The notes below the pieces were generated by a model. It was not told the origin of the DNA. It did no database searches and was given only the letters and a program-made list of their open reading frames with translations. This document shows, one piece after another, positions 21,507 through 29,526 of a stretch of DNA of 64,000 bases. This stretch comes from Geobacteraceae bacterium. Lineage in GTDB: Bacteria; Desulfobacterota; Desulfuromonadia; Geobacterales; Pseudopelobacteraceae. The first letter of the stretch is position 1. Every line of letters begins with the position of its first letter. The stretch lies in contig JAAXTM010000006.1 of assembly GCA_013336525.1 (NCBI GenBank), positions 62,001 through 126,000 of the forward strand. Reading direction: 5' to 3'. A program made the translations under genes and the position numbers.

Positions 21507-23093
21507 CTATTTATCGGTAATCAGCGCCTGATTTATCTCTATTTTAGCTTTTGCCCGTAGCCCTTTGCTCCATTCAGCCAAGGCATCTTCCTGCTTCTTG
21601 GGAAGCATCTTCTTTTTCAGTTCTTCCCTGGTTGCATCAAACTGGACTTTTGGAGCATCCGTACGGCTTTTCACCCTAACAGCATACCAGCGATTGCCAA
21701 CTTTAAAAGGAGTTGCTGGAGCCTGTGAAGCAGATAGTTTAAAAACTGCCTCTACTATTTCCGGAGAAGCACCGATAGCCGGAATATCACCTTTTGCAGA
21801 GTAACCGAAACTTCCGGTAGTCTGGGTTTTAAGGGCCACTTTTGTCGACAACTGTTTTGCCACGTTTTCAGCTTTTGTCTTCGCCAGCTCGACCGCTTTG
21901 GCAGCTTTGGCTTTTTCCTCAACGACCCCTCTGATTTCAGCAAGTGCCGGTACAGTTGAAGCTTTACGCTCTTTGGCCTTGAAAATATATATTCCCTTTG
22001 CTGTTTCAACCGGTCCGCCAAGCTCACCCTGTTTAAGCTCAAGGGCTTTTTTGATAACGGCTGCTTCACCAATTAGTGTTGTAGCAGGTGTACTTGCACT
22101 GAATAGAGCCGTTTCCTGAACCTTTTGTTTCAACTCACCGGCAATCAGATTCAAGTCACCTGACTTGATATTTTTATACAGCGTGTCGGCAGCCAGTTCA
22201 AACACTTGCTTGGCCGTCTTTTGCTTGATTGCTTCAGCCTTAACCTTTTCCTTTACTTCAGTTAAAGGCTGAATACCGTCCTTTCCCTGCCATCGGTCAA
22301 TATTTTTCTGGTAAAAAGTTTGAATCTCCTCTTCCGATACAGAAGTTTTTGCGGCCTGGGAAGTCGGGTCAAGCATAATATACGAAAGAGCCACTTTTTC
22401 GGCAGTTTTAAAATCATTAGGGAATTTCTGCAGATATTCGTTCAGGTCGGCATCAGTCAGCTTTACCTCCCCGATTACATCTGAAGGGGCGTATGCAACA
22501 TATTCAAGGTCCAGTTTGTCATTTTCTTTTTTGTACTGTGCCAGTGCGTCCTCGTCAGTGACAACGGCCTTGGCCTTGATCGTCTGCTGAACTTTCCTGA
22601 GCATGACTTCAGCTTCCTGCCCCTGCTCATAATCTTTCGCAGTCATGCGGTTTGACTTTAAGATCTGCTGGTATTGGTCAAAGCTGAATTTTCCACCCAC
22701 CTGAAACATAGGCATTGATTCTATTGAGGCAGAAACCTCATCTTTTGAGACTTTGATCCCGAGTGATTTGGCCTCCTTCATCGCCAACAGATTGTCAATC
22801 AGGCTATCGAGTGCAATTTTTCTCAACCCCAGCATCTTTTCCATCTCTGGCGGTATAGATTGGCCGTATATTTGCTGGTACATGCTTCTGATACGCTGAT
22901 AAGCGCTCTGGTAATCTTCGAGAGAAATTGTTGTGCCGTTTACCTTGGCAGCATACCCCCCTTTGCCACCACCCATTCCATCACTGCCCTTTCCCCACAC
23001 AAGAAAGATAGTGCCCACAAAAGAAAGGACGATGATTACAAAGACGATCTTGATGACAATTGAATCTTTCTGCTTACGCATGGTACTCAGCAT
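21507..23093 (-). CDS. ppiD: PpiD/SurA-like periplasmic peptidyl-prolyl isomerase
   Basis: 528 aa. A membrane anchor at about residues 12-34 (VIKIVFVIIVLSFVGTIFLV), a SurA_N-like chaperone domain (AAKVNGTTISLEDYQSAYQR), coiled-coil-rich middle, and a degenerate parvulin PPIase region (about 225-340). It assists folding of exported proteins, relevant to the many secreted proteins in this window. Start ATG 23093 with AAGGAG 8 bases upstream; the track start is 15 codons earlier without support. Confidence 0.83.
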   Translation of the reverse strand: MLSTMRKQKDSIVIKIVFVIIVLSFVGTIFLVWGKGSDGMGGGKGGYAAKVNGTTISLEDYQSAYQRIRSMYQQIYGQSIPPEMEKMLGLRKIALDSLIDNLLAMKEAKSLGIKVSKDEVSASIESMPMFQVGGKFSFDQYQQILKSNRMTAKDYEQGQEAEVMLRKVQQTIKAKAVVTDEDALAQYKKENDKLDLEYVAYAPSDVIGEVKLTDADLNEYLQKFPNDFKTAEKVALSYIMLDPTSQAAKTSVSEEEIQTFYQKNIDRWQGKDGIQPLTEVKEKVKAEAIKQKTAKQVFELAADTLYKNIKSGDLNLIAGELKQKVQETALFSASTPATTLIGEAAVIKKALELKQGELGGPVETAKGIYIFKAKERKASTVPALAEIRGVVEEKAKAAKAVELAKTKAENVAKQLSTKVALKTQTTGSFGYSAKGDIPAIGASPEIVEAVFKLSASQAPATPFKVGNRWYAVRVKSRTDAPKVQFDATREELKKKMLPKKQEDALAEWSKGLRAKAKIEINQALITDK

Positions 23094-23408
23094 AAATGGT
23101 GCTCCTTGAATTGTTGAAAGTACAAAAAACGCCGCCAAGGGCGGCGGGAGCGAATACTACTATACGTACACACTGATTGCAAGCGCTTGTTTATAGCGCT
23201 CCCAGCCCCGACAAACAGGACAGGTACTAATAACAAAATTTATCTCCTGCAAAACTCATAAAACAAACATCTGCTTGCTAATTCTTGTATTAACAGCTGA
23301 GAGTATTTGATTTAGCCTGAATATATTCTTGAGTTTACGCGGCTGTTCAGGTACGATTTTTAATTTAGAAGCAATTTATCTGTCATCACTTGATCATACG
23401 GGAGCCCT

Positions 23409-24500
23409 ATGAGTACAGAATTTATTCCAAAATGGATAGCATGGGAAACCACGCAAAAATGTAACCTTCACTGTGTGCACTGCCGTTGTTCCTCTGACCT
23501 GACCTCTTCAGAAGGTGACTTTACTACTGAAGAAGGAAAAAAACTCCTGAAAGATATTGCAGATTTTTCTAAACCGGTAGTTGTGCTTTCAGGCGGGGAG
23601 CCACTATTGCGACCCGACATATTTGAACTTGCCGAGTACGGGACATCCCTTGGCCTGCGGATGTGTATGGCTACCAATGGCTCATTAGTTACTGACGAAA
23701 TATGCCAGAAGATGAAGAAAGCCGACATAAAGATGGTCTCGCTGTCACTTGATGGATCAAATGCCGAAGTACACGACAATTTCCGCCAGTCTCCCGGCTC
23801 ATTCGATGGAGTTGTTCGCGCAGCAGAAATATTCCGGAGAAATGGCCAAAAGTTTCTGATTAATTCCTCTTTTACCAAACGAAATCAGACCGACATTGCC
23901 GCCACCTTCAAAACGGCAAAGTCTCTTGGGGCAACCGCCTGGTATATGTTCATGATAGTCCCGACCGGGCGCGGTGAAGAGATCATGAGTGAACTCATCT
24001 CAAAAGAGGATTACGAAGAGATTCTGGACTGGCACTATCAGCAGGAAAAGATGGAGGACGATATTCTGATGCGTCCTACCTGTGCCCCCCACTATTACCG
24101 GATCGTGCCGCAGAAAGCAAAGGCCGAGGGGACCACTTTCGAGCGCCGTTCATTGACTTTCTCTACAGGTGGCGGCAAGGGTTGCATCGCGGCACAATCC
24201 ATCTGCCTGATTGATTGCTACGGCAACCTGAAACCCTGTTCGTACTTTCATCGCACTGCAGGCAATGTCAAGCAGACCCCTTTCAAGGAGTTGTGGGAGA
24301 ATTCGGAAATATTCAAGAACCTGCGTGACTTCAAGGCGTACAAGGGCAAATGCGGGGAATGCGAATATATTAACGTCTGCGGTGGTTGTCGTGCCCGCGC
24401 CGATGCTATTCATGGGGATTACATGGAAGAAGAACCGTTCTGCAACTATGTTCCCATCCGCACCCAGCGCCGCGAGGAAGCAGAAAGTAAAAATAAGTAG
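23409..24500 (+). CDS. AhbC/AhbD-type heme biosynthesis radical SAM/SPASM protein
   Basis: 363 aa. N-terminal radical SAM core with CNLHCVHC and [18 protein letters not shown], then the AhbC/AhbD/NirJ-like signatures TCAPHYYRI and [19 protein letters not shown] with a C-terminal SPASM-like Cys set. AhbD decarboxylates Fe-coproporphyrin to heme b in the siroheme-dependent route; AhbC and NirJ process earlier tetrapyrroles. I favour AhbD but cannot separate the two without alignment. Monocistronic; GGGAG upstream of the ATG. Confidence 0.72.
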   Translation: MSTEFIPKWIAWETTQKCNLHCVHCRCSSDLTSSEGDFTTEEGKKLLKDIADFSKPVVVLSGGEPLLRPDIFELAEYGTSLGLRMCMATNGSLVTDEICQKMKKADIKMVSLSLDGSNAEVHDNFRQSPGSFDGVVRAAEIFRRNGQKFLINSSFTKRNQTDIAATFKTAKSLGATAWYMFMIVPTGRGEEIMSELISKEDYEEILDWHYQQEKMEDDILMRPTCAPHYYRIVPQKAKAEGTTFERRSLTFSTGGGKGCIAAQSICLIDCYGNLKPCSYFHRTAGNVKQTPFKELWENSEIFKNLRDFKAYKGKCGECEYINVCGGCRARADAIHGDYMEEEPFCNYVPIRTQRREEAESKNK

Positions 24501-24530
24501 TTGACACGACCACCGACATTACGTTATAAG
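24501..24530 (+). promoter_or_regulatory. Sigma-70-type promoter for tRNA-Phe
   Basis: TTGACA (24501-24506) and TATAAG (24525-24530) with an 18-base spacer, immediately after the radical SAM stop codon and about 17 bases before the tRNA. Confidence 0.7.
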
Positions 24531-24546
24531 TTCGGTTCATTTTTAC

Positions 24547-24622
24547 GCCCAGGTAGCTCAGTCGGTAGAGCAGAGGATTGAAAATCCTCGTGTCGGCGGT
24601 TCGATTCCGTCCCTGGGCACCA
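24547..24622 (+). tRNA. tRNA-Phe (GAA)
   Basis: 76-nt cloverleaf: acceptor GCCCAGG pairs with CCTGGGC, D-arm GCTCAGTCGGTAGAGC, anticodon arm AGGATTGAAAATCCT with anticodon GAA, T-arm GGCGGTTCGATTCCGTC. Discriminator A and an encoded CCA are present. No integrase or att-like duplication of its 3' end was seen nearby. Confidence 0.96.
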
Positions 24623-24636
24623 CTAATAAAATCAAG

Positions 24637-24667
24637 AGGTTAGCCCACAAAGCTAGCCTTTTTTTTT
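24637..24667 (+). terminator. Intrinsic terminator after tRNA-Phe
   Basis: AGGTTAGC (24637-24644) pairs with GCTAGCCT (24652-24659, one G-T pair) followed by a run of nine T. Confidence 0.88.
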
Positions 24668-24848
24668 ACCTTGTTGACGCAGATTTTGATGCAGAAATCT
24701 ACTGCAAGCAACCATCCCTCTGTTCTGTCACCTACTTCGAACAACACAAATTGTGCTTCATAGTAATAGTACTATCTGCGCTTTGCCTTCAACTTACCAA
24801 TAATCCTTACCTATAATTATGATTACTTCCATTTCAAGAATAAACCAC

Positions 24849-24877
24849 TTGACGCGAATAGACGACCGGTCTATTTT
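24849..24877 (+). promoter_or_regulatory. TetR-gene promoter with embedded operator
   Basis: TTGACG (24849-24854), 17-base spacer, TATTTT (24872-24877). Within the spacer and -10 lies the inverted repeat AATAGAC-GACCG-GTCTATT (24857-24875), a typical TetR-family operator. The expected transcription start (about 24884) coincides with the ATG, so the mRNA is probably leaderless. Autorepression is inferred. Confidence 0.78.
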
Positions 24878-24883
24878 GCAATT

Positions 24884-25468
24884 ATGGAAAGAAAAGATAC
24901 AAAAGCTGAGATAATTGCCAAGGGTACCGAGATGATCTCTCTGTATGGGTACAACGCCACTGGCATCGACGCGGTACTTAAACAGGTACATGTACCCAAG
25001 GGTTCTTTTTATCATTACTTCGCCAGCAAAGAAGAATTTGGTCTGGCAGTTATAGATCATTTCGCAGAGCGCTACGAACTGCGTCTTGACATTTTTTTTA
25101 ATGACACTGGAGTAACTCCGTTAAACCGTATCAGAAACTACATGGAGAAAGGTCTGGCCCGACTCACCAAAAACCAGTGCACAAAAGGATGCTTGATTGG
25201 CAATCTGGGTCAGGAGCTGGCTGATCATAATGAACGGTTCCGAGCTCGCCTTGACGAAATATTTCTTTCATGGAACAACCGCTTTGCTGCTTGTCTTCGT
25301 GAAGCTCAGGAAATTGGCGAATTTGCCAAGGAACAGGATGCTGATGTTATTGCAGGGTTTATTCTTTCAGGCTGGGAAGGCTCTATTCTCCGGGCTAAAG
25401 TAAAGAGGTCTCCACAACCGATACAGGATTATATCGATACCATTTTTTCAACAGTATTGAAGAAATAG
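24884..25468 (+). CDS. TetR/AcrR family repressor
   Basis: 194 aa. N-terminal helix-turn-helix (about 10-55: IIAKGTEMISLYGYNATGIDAVLKQ, then VPKGSFYHYFASKEEF) and a TetR ligand-binding domain. No Shine-Dalgarno precedes the ATG, and the -10 box ends only 6 bases before it. It is followed 36 bases later by an acrylyl-CoA-reductase-like gene and then a crotonase, its likely targets. The ligand is probably an electrophile or acyl-CoA related to those enzymes (inference). Confidence 0.88.
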   Translation: MERKDTKAEIIAKGTEMISLYGYNATGIDAVLKQVHVPKGSFYHYFASKEEFGLAVIDHFAERYELRLDIFFNDTGVTPLNRIRNYMEKGLARLTKNQCTKGCLIGNLGQELADHNERFRARLDEIFLSWNNRFAACLREAQEIGEFAKEQDADVIAGFILSGWEGSILRAKVKRSPQPIQDYIDTIFSTVLKK

Positions 25469-25504
25469 CAGCAGATAATTCCACCTATGTCACCAGGAGT
25501 TAGC

Positions 25505-26506
25505 ATGGAATCGTCAACACTGTTCAAGGCACTGGTAGTAGACAAACCCACCGATAAGCAGTTTGCGCGTACTATCCGGGAACGAAGTATCAGCGACTTG
25601 CCGCATGGAGACCTGCTGGTGCGTGTACACTACTCGTCTCTCAACTACAAGGATGCCCTCTCGGCAACCGGACACCCCGGAGTAACGCGTCAGTTTCCAC
25701 ACACCCCTGGGATAGACGCAGCAGGTGAGGTTGTTGCCTGCGACAATGGGACCTATGAAGCTGGAGACAAGGTCATCGTCACCGGTAACGATCTGGGGAT
25801 GGAAACTGACGGCGGCTGGGGGCAGTACATTCGTATACCTTCCGATTGGGCTGTGCGGCTTCCGGCAGGACTTTCTCTGCAAGAAGCGATGGCGATCGGC
25901 ACTGCCGGCCTAACGGCGGCGCTGTGTGCACTGAAGCTGGAGCAGGCAGGTGTAAAACCTGCAGACGGCGATATTCTCGTCACCGGGGCCACCGGAGGTG
26001 TTGGCAGTATTGCCGTATCCATCCTTAACCAGGCCGGGTACCGGGTAGTTGCCGCCACCGGCAAAGCTTCCGACGAAGCATTTTTGCGCACCCTTGGGGC
26101 TGCGGAGGTTATCACGCGTGATGAGGTGACAACAGGGTCGGAACGCCCCATGTTGAAAGAGCGCTGGGCAGGTGTCGTAGATGTGGTCGGAGGAGAGACC
26201 CTGGCAGCGGCGATCAAGTCAACCCGTTATGGAGGCGTTGTCACCTGCTGTGGCCTGGTCGGTTCCATCGAACTCCCCCTGAACGTCTACCCCTTCATTC
26301 TGCGCGGGGTGAGTCTGATTGGCATCGATTCGGTCAACTGCCCTGCCCCGATACGCCGGCAGGCTTGGGAAAAGCTTGCCGGCATATGGAAGCCGGCGCA
26401 TCTGACAGAGGTAGTGACAGAGGTCCCACTGGAAGGTCTGGAGGAAAAAATTCGGGCTATACTGCAGGGGGGGATCCGGGGACGGGTCATAGTGAAACTG
26501 CCGTAG
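25505..26506 (+). CDS. Acrylyl-CoA reductase (NADPH)-like YhdH/AcuI oxidoreductase
   Basis: 333-aa zinc-free MDR-family reductase. The N-terminal part has VHYSSLNYKDALSATG and HTPGIDAAGEVV; the Rossmann NADPH motif is VTGATGGVGSIAVSIL. YhdH/AcuI reduces acrylyl-CoA to propionyl-CoA and protects from toxic acrylate. Start set at ATG 25505 (CAGGAG upstream), not the track's 25487. In an apparent operon with TetR and crotonase, consistent with short-chain acyl-CoA metabolism. Confidence 0.87.
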   Translation: MESSTLFKALVVDKPTDKQFARTIRERSISDLPHGDLLVRVHYSSLNYKDALSATGHPGVTRQFPHTPGIDAAGEVVACDNGTYEAGDKVIVTGNDLGMETDGGWGQYIRIPSDWAVRLPAGLSLQEAMAIGTAGLTAALCALKLEQAGVKPADGDILVTGATGGVGSIAVSILNQAGYRVVAATGKASDEAFLRTLGAAEVITRDEVTTGSERPMLKERWAGVVDVVGGETLAAAIKSTRYGGVVTCCGLVGSIELPLNVYPFILRGVSLIGIDSVNCPAPIRRQAWEKLAGIWKPAHLTEVVTEVPLEGLEEKIRAILQGGIRGRVIVKLP

Positions 26507-26537
26507 TTTAATTTATAAATTCAATTAGGAGGGCCAC

Positions 26538-27320
26538 ATGCAGCTGGAAAATCTGATATTTGACATTAGCGAAAGAATCGCAATTATTACAGTGAACCGC
26601 CCGTCTGCCATGAATGCCATGACTGTATCAACCCTGGAGGAGCTTGAACGTGTTGTTGCTGAAATCACACTCAATCCAGACATCAGGGCGGCAATAATTA
26701 CTGGAGCAGGCGCAAAGGCGTTCATCGCAGGTGCCGATATTGCTGCAATGCGCGATATGACGTCCATGCAGGCACGCGAGTTAGCTCTGCAGGCACACCG
26801 GATCTATGCCGCCATTGAAAAATCACCTAAAACATTTATAGCAGCAGTAAACGGCTATGCGCTTGGAGGTGGCTGCGAGCTTGCCATGGCGTGCGACATC
26901 CGGCTGGCATCCGAGAATGCGAAATTCGGCCAGCCGGAAATAAACATCGGCATTCTGCCGGGTTTTGGAGGCACCCAGCGTCTACCGCGACTGGTCGGAA
27001 AAGGACGGGCCCTGGAAATCATTCTGACCGGCGACATGATTGATGCCAGTGAAGCTTTGCGTATCGGTCTTGTCAACCGTGTTGTGCCTCAAGCCGAATT
27101 GCTGGATGAAGCGAGGAGTATGGCGCGGAAAATTTCAGCGAAGGGACTTGTCGCAATTAAACTCTGCAAGGAGGCGGTCGGCAATGGGCTGGAAATGGAT
27201 CTGACCAGGGCGTGCGCCTACGAAGCCGAGTTGTTCGGCTATAGCTTCTCCACGGCTGATCAGAAAGAGGGAATGGGTGCATTTTTGGAAAAGAGGTCGG
27301 CTGTTTTCCGTGACTGCTGA
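26538..27320 (+). CDS. Enoyl-CoA hydratase/crotonase family protein
   Basis: 260 aa, usual family length. Oxyanion-hole and catalytic segments are clear: AFIAGADIAAM, NGYALGGGCELAMACDIRLA (first Glu) and GQPEINIGILPGFGGTQRL (second Glu). It would hydrate short-chain enoyl-CoA such as crotonyl-CoA. TTAGGAGG precedes the ATG; 31 bases from the upstream reductase. Confidence 0.9.
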   Translation: MQLENLIFDISERIAIITVNRPSAMNAMTVSTLEELERVVAEITLNPDIRAAIITGAGAKAFIAGADIAAMRDMTSMQARELALQAHRIYAAIEKSPKTFIAAVNGYALGGGCELAMACDIRLASENAKFGQPEINIGILPGFGGTQRLPRLVGKGRALEIILTGDMIDASEALRIGLVNRVVPQAELLDEARSMARKISAKGLVAIKLCKEAVGNGLEMDLTRACAYEAELFGYSFSTADQKEGMGAFLEKRSAVFRDC

Positions 27321-28006
27321 AGCGAAAAACACGGCTTGATGCTATCACATAAATCAGTCCCAAGCTTCGCATAGAAAGGGCCAACACCATTCTTCCGGCA
27401 ATGGGCCCTCTTATTCACCCCCCCCCTCAGCAACCATGCCAATGCTAAACAGCCTCATTACACATATTTGCTGCCTGTGCCCCTGTCGGCATAGCAGACT
27501 CCGCTTATCCACATCTCAAAGCGAAAACCGCACAAATAAATCATGACCACTGCAGCCCCAATACCCTGTGTTTTTTTTGGTTCTTTTGGGGCATATAGCC
27601 CAGACAATTCCGTTAACATAACTCAATCAAACAACATCACATTACTTTTAGACAACAACACTTGCATTTAGCAGTCTGTTTTTTGAAATTCCTTTTATGA
27701 AAGCTCATTTTTATTTGTAAATGTAATGCTCATTTAATTGATAATAGAAAAATTGTATTTTTTAAAAAGTTGAATGAGTTTGAAGGTATTGCAATTTGAT
27801 CTGAACGACTTCCATCTTTGAATCTGTATACTGAAACAATTCAAGCACTGTGATGTCGTTTAATCTTATAACCATTAAAGCGGCAAACAACCCCGTCCAT
27901 CAGGATCAATATATTTGAAGCTTGTGTATTGGCATATCCATTGCTTGTTTACTTTTCGTACATCTGGTGCGCATGTAACAATCAACAATCGGCAAGGAGT
28001 TAATGC
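27321..28006. other. 686-bp AT-rich non-coding gap
   Basis: No credible gene. An imperfect hairpin at 27376-27413 (AGGGC...CCATT...AATGG-GCCCT) could terminate the crotonase operon. The remainder is AT-rich and holds the -24/-12 promoter at 27929-27945. A weak relative of the PrsR-type box (GTCGTTTAATCTTATA, 27855) lies 76 bases before that promoter. Confidence 0.6.
27929..27945 (+). promoter_or_regulatory. Sigma-54 (-24/-12) promoter of the response-regulator GGDEF gene
   Basis: TTGGCATATCCATTGCT has GG-N10-GC spacing and matches TTGGCA...TTGCT of the consensus. Transcription would start near 27956, 51 bases before the ATG. It implies control by an enhancer-binding protein. Confidence 0.75.
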
Positions 28007-29494
28007 ATGGCAACAAATGCTAAAATATTAGTGGCAGAGAATGACCCCACCGCATCACATCATTTGCGCAAATCGTTGCTGTGTATGGGATATCAAATAA
28101 CGGGAGAGGCCCGGACAGGGGAAGAGGTCATTGAGAGTATTGAGTCAAACCTTCCCGACATTATTCTCATGGATATTAACCTTGGCGGTAAAATTGACGG
28201 GATAAGCGCTGTCCAAAAAGTGCAGGCCACGCTTAACACCCCAGTTATTTATATTACTGCAAACTCTGACAGCAAAACATTTGAGCGCGCCAGAGTGACT
28301 GAACCGTATGCCTATATTGTCAAACCATACGAGATATATCAGATGCAGAATGCCATCGAAATTGCTCTATTCAATCACGGCCTGAAAAATCAGCTAAAGA
28401 GCAGTGAAAATAGATATCGAACGATATTTGAGGTAAGTGACAATGCCATGATGCTTGTGGATGAAAATTCAACCATAACCATGGTGAATAAGCAGTTCGA
28501 AACGCTTACAGGGTTCTCCAAAGAATCGGTGGAAAACCTGAAACGTTGGACTGATTTTTTTGATGACAATGAGTGTACGAAGTTTGAGAAAAGACTCCAC
28601 CTGGCGGTCAATAACCCTTCAGCACCCCGGCCACATTTCGAGTCATTTCTAGTTGATAAAAAAGGGGACACCAAGTTTGTCTATACTAACGTCAAAAAAA
28701 TCCCCGATAGCGACACTGTTATTGTTTCAATGAATGACATTTCGGATCTCAAGCTGGCGGAGAAGGAAATTAATTTATTAAACCAGGAGCTTATCAGCAC
28801 AAATGAAGGATTAAAACAAGAGATCACCTTACGTGAGAGCGTCGAAAAACAGCTGCGCTACAAAGCCACCCACGACCACCTGACCGGCCTGCCCAATCGT
28901 GTCCTGCTCTTCGACCGTCTGAAACAGTCATTTGCTTTCGAAGCACGGCATAATACACTTATTGCATTGATGATCCTGGATCTGGATAATTTCAAAAACG
29001 TCAACGACACTTTGGGGCATCTTTGCGGCGATATTCTTCTGAAAAAAATCGCCGAAGGACTGCAAAAATGCATGCGCCAGTATGACACAGTCGGCAGAAT
29101 GGGTGGCGACGAATTTGTTTTAATTATTAATGATGCCGAAACCATACATGGCATAATCACCTTTGCTGAAAAAATCCAGGCGGTCTTCCAGAAACCTTTC
29201 GATATCCTCGGACATGAAACATATGTGACTACCAGCATAGGAGTGGCTGTCTGTCCTCTGCATGGCTCCACAATAGAGGAACTGTTAAAAAAAGCCGATA
29301 TGGCTATGTATCTGGCAAAAAAAGAGGGGAGAAATACATTTAGATTTTACTCTGACTCAATGGATATCAAGGACAGCCATCGACAAAATGATATGAGAAC
29401 AAAAAGACGTTTAGATCAGATGCAGGAATACTCTCTGGATCATTCGCTATCCCGTACCGGCGAGGAACCGGTGAAAAACACGTTGGTGCACTAA
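28007..29494 (+). CDS. Response regulator-PAS-GGDEF diguanylate cyclase
   Basis: 495-aa soluble protein. Receiver domain (about 5-120) with phospho-acceptor Asp in ILMDINLGG; PAS (about 130-255); coiled linker; GGDEF (about 285-450) with GRMGGDEF and an RxxD inhibitory site (RQYD). The selectivity motif NDTLGHLCGD keeps Asp, so c-di-GMP rather than cGAMP is expected. No cognate kinase gene is next to it, though a hybrid kinase is convergent downstream. AAGGAG precedes the ATG; expression likely sigma-54 dependent. Confidence 0.92.
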   Translation: MATNAKILVAENDPTASHHLRKSLLCMGYQITGEARTGEEVIESIESNLPDIILMDINLGGKIDGISAVQKVQATLNTPVIYITANSDSKTFERARVTEPYAYIVKPYEIYQMQNAIEIALFNHGLKNQLKSSENRYRTIFEVSDNAMMLVDENSTITMVNKQFETLTGFSKESVENLKRWTDFFDDNECTKFEKRLHLAVNNPSAPRPHFESFLVDKKGDTKFVYTNVKKIPDSDTVIVSMNDISDLKLAEKEINLLNQELISTNEGLKQEITLRESVEKQLRYKATHDHLTGLPNRVLLFDRLKQSFAFEARHNTLIALMILDLDNFKNVNDTLGHLCGDILLKKIAEGLQKCMRQYDTVGRMGGDEFVLIINDAETIHGIITFAEKIQAVFQKPFDILGHETYVTTSIGVAVCPLHGSTIEELLKKADMAMYLAKKEGRNTFRFYSDSMDIKDSHRQNDMRTKRRLDQMQEYSLDHSLSRTGEEPVKNTLVH

Positions 29495-29526
29495 AACAGC
29501 AAAATTATGCCATTAAAGTAAGCGTC

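Noticed and set aside
23128-23203. GC-rich inverted repeats upstream of ppiD
   Set aside because: Short GCCGCC/GGCGGC and GGGAGCG/CGCTCCC pairs in the leader; no T-run, no clear regulatory class.
24623-24883. Integration scar next to tRNA-Phe
   Set aside because: No integrase and no duplicated tRNA 3' end were found; the region holds a terminator and the TetR promoter.
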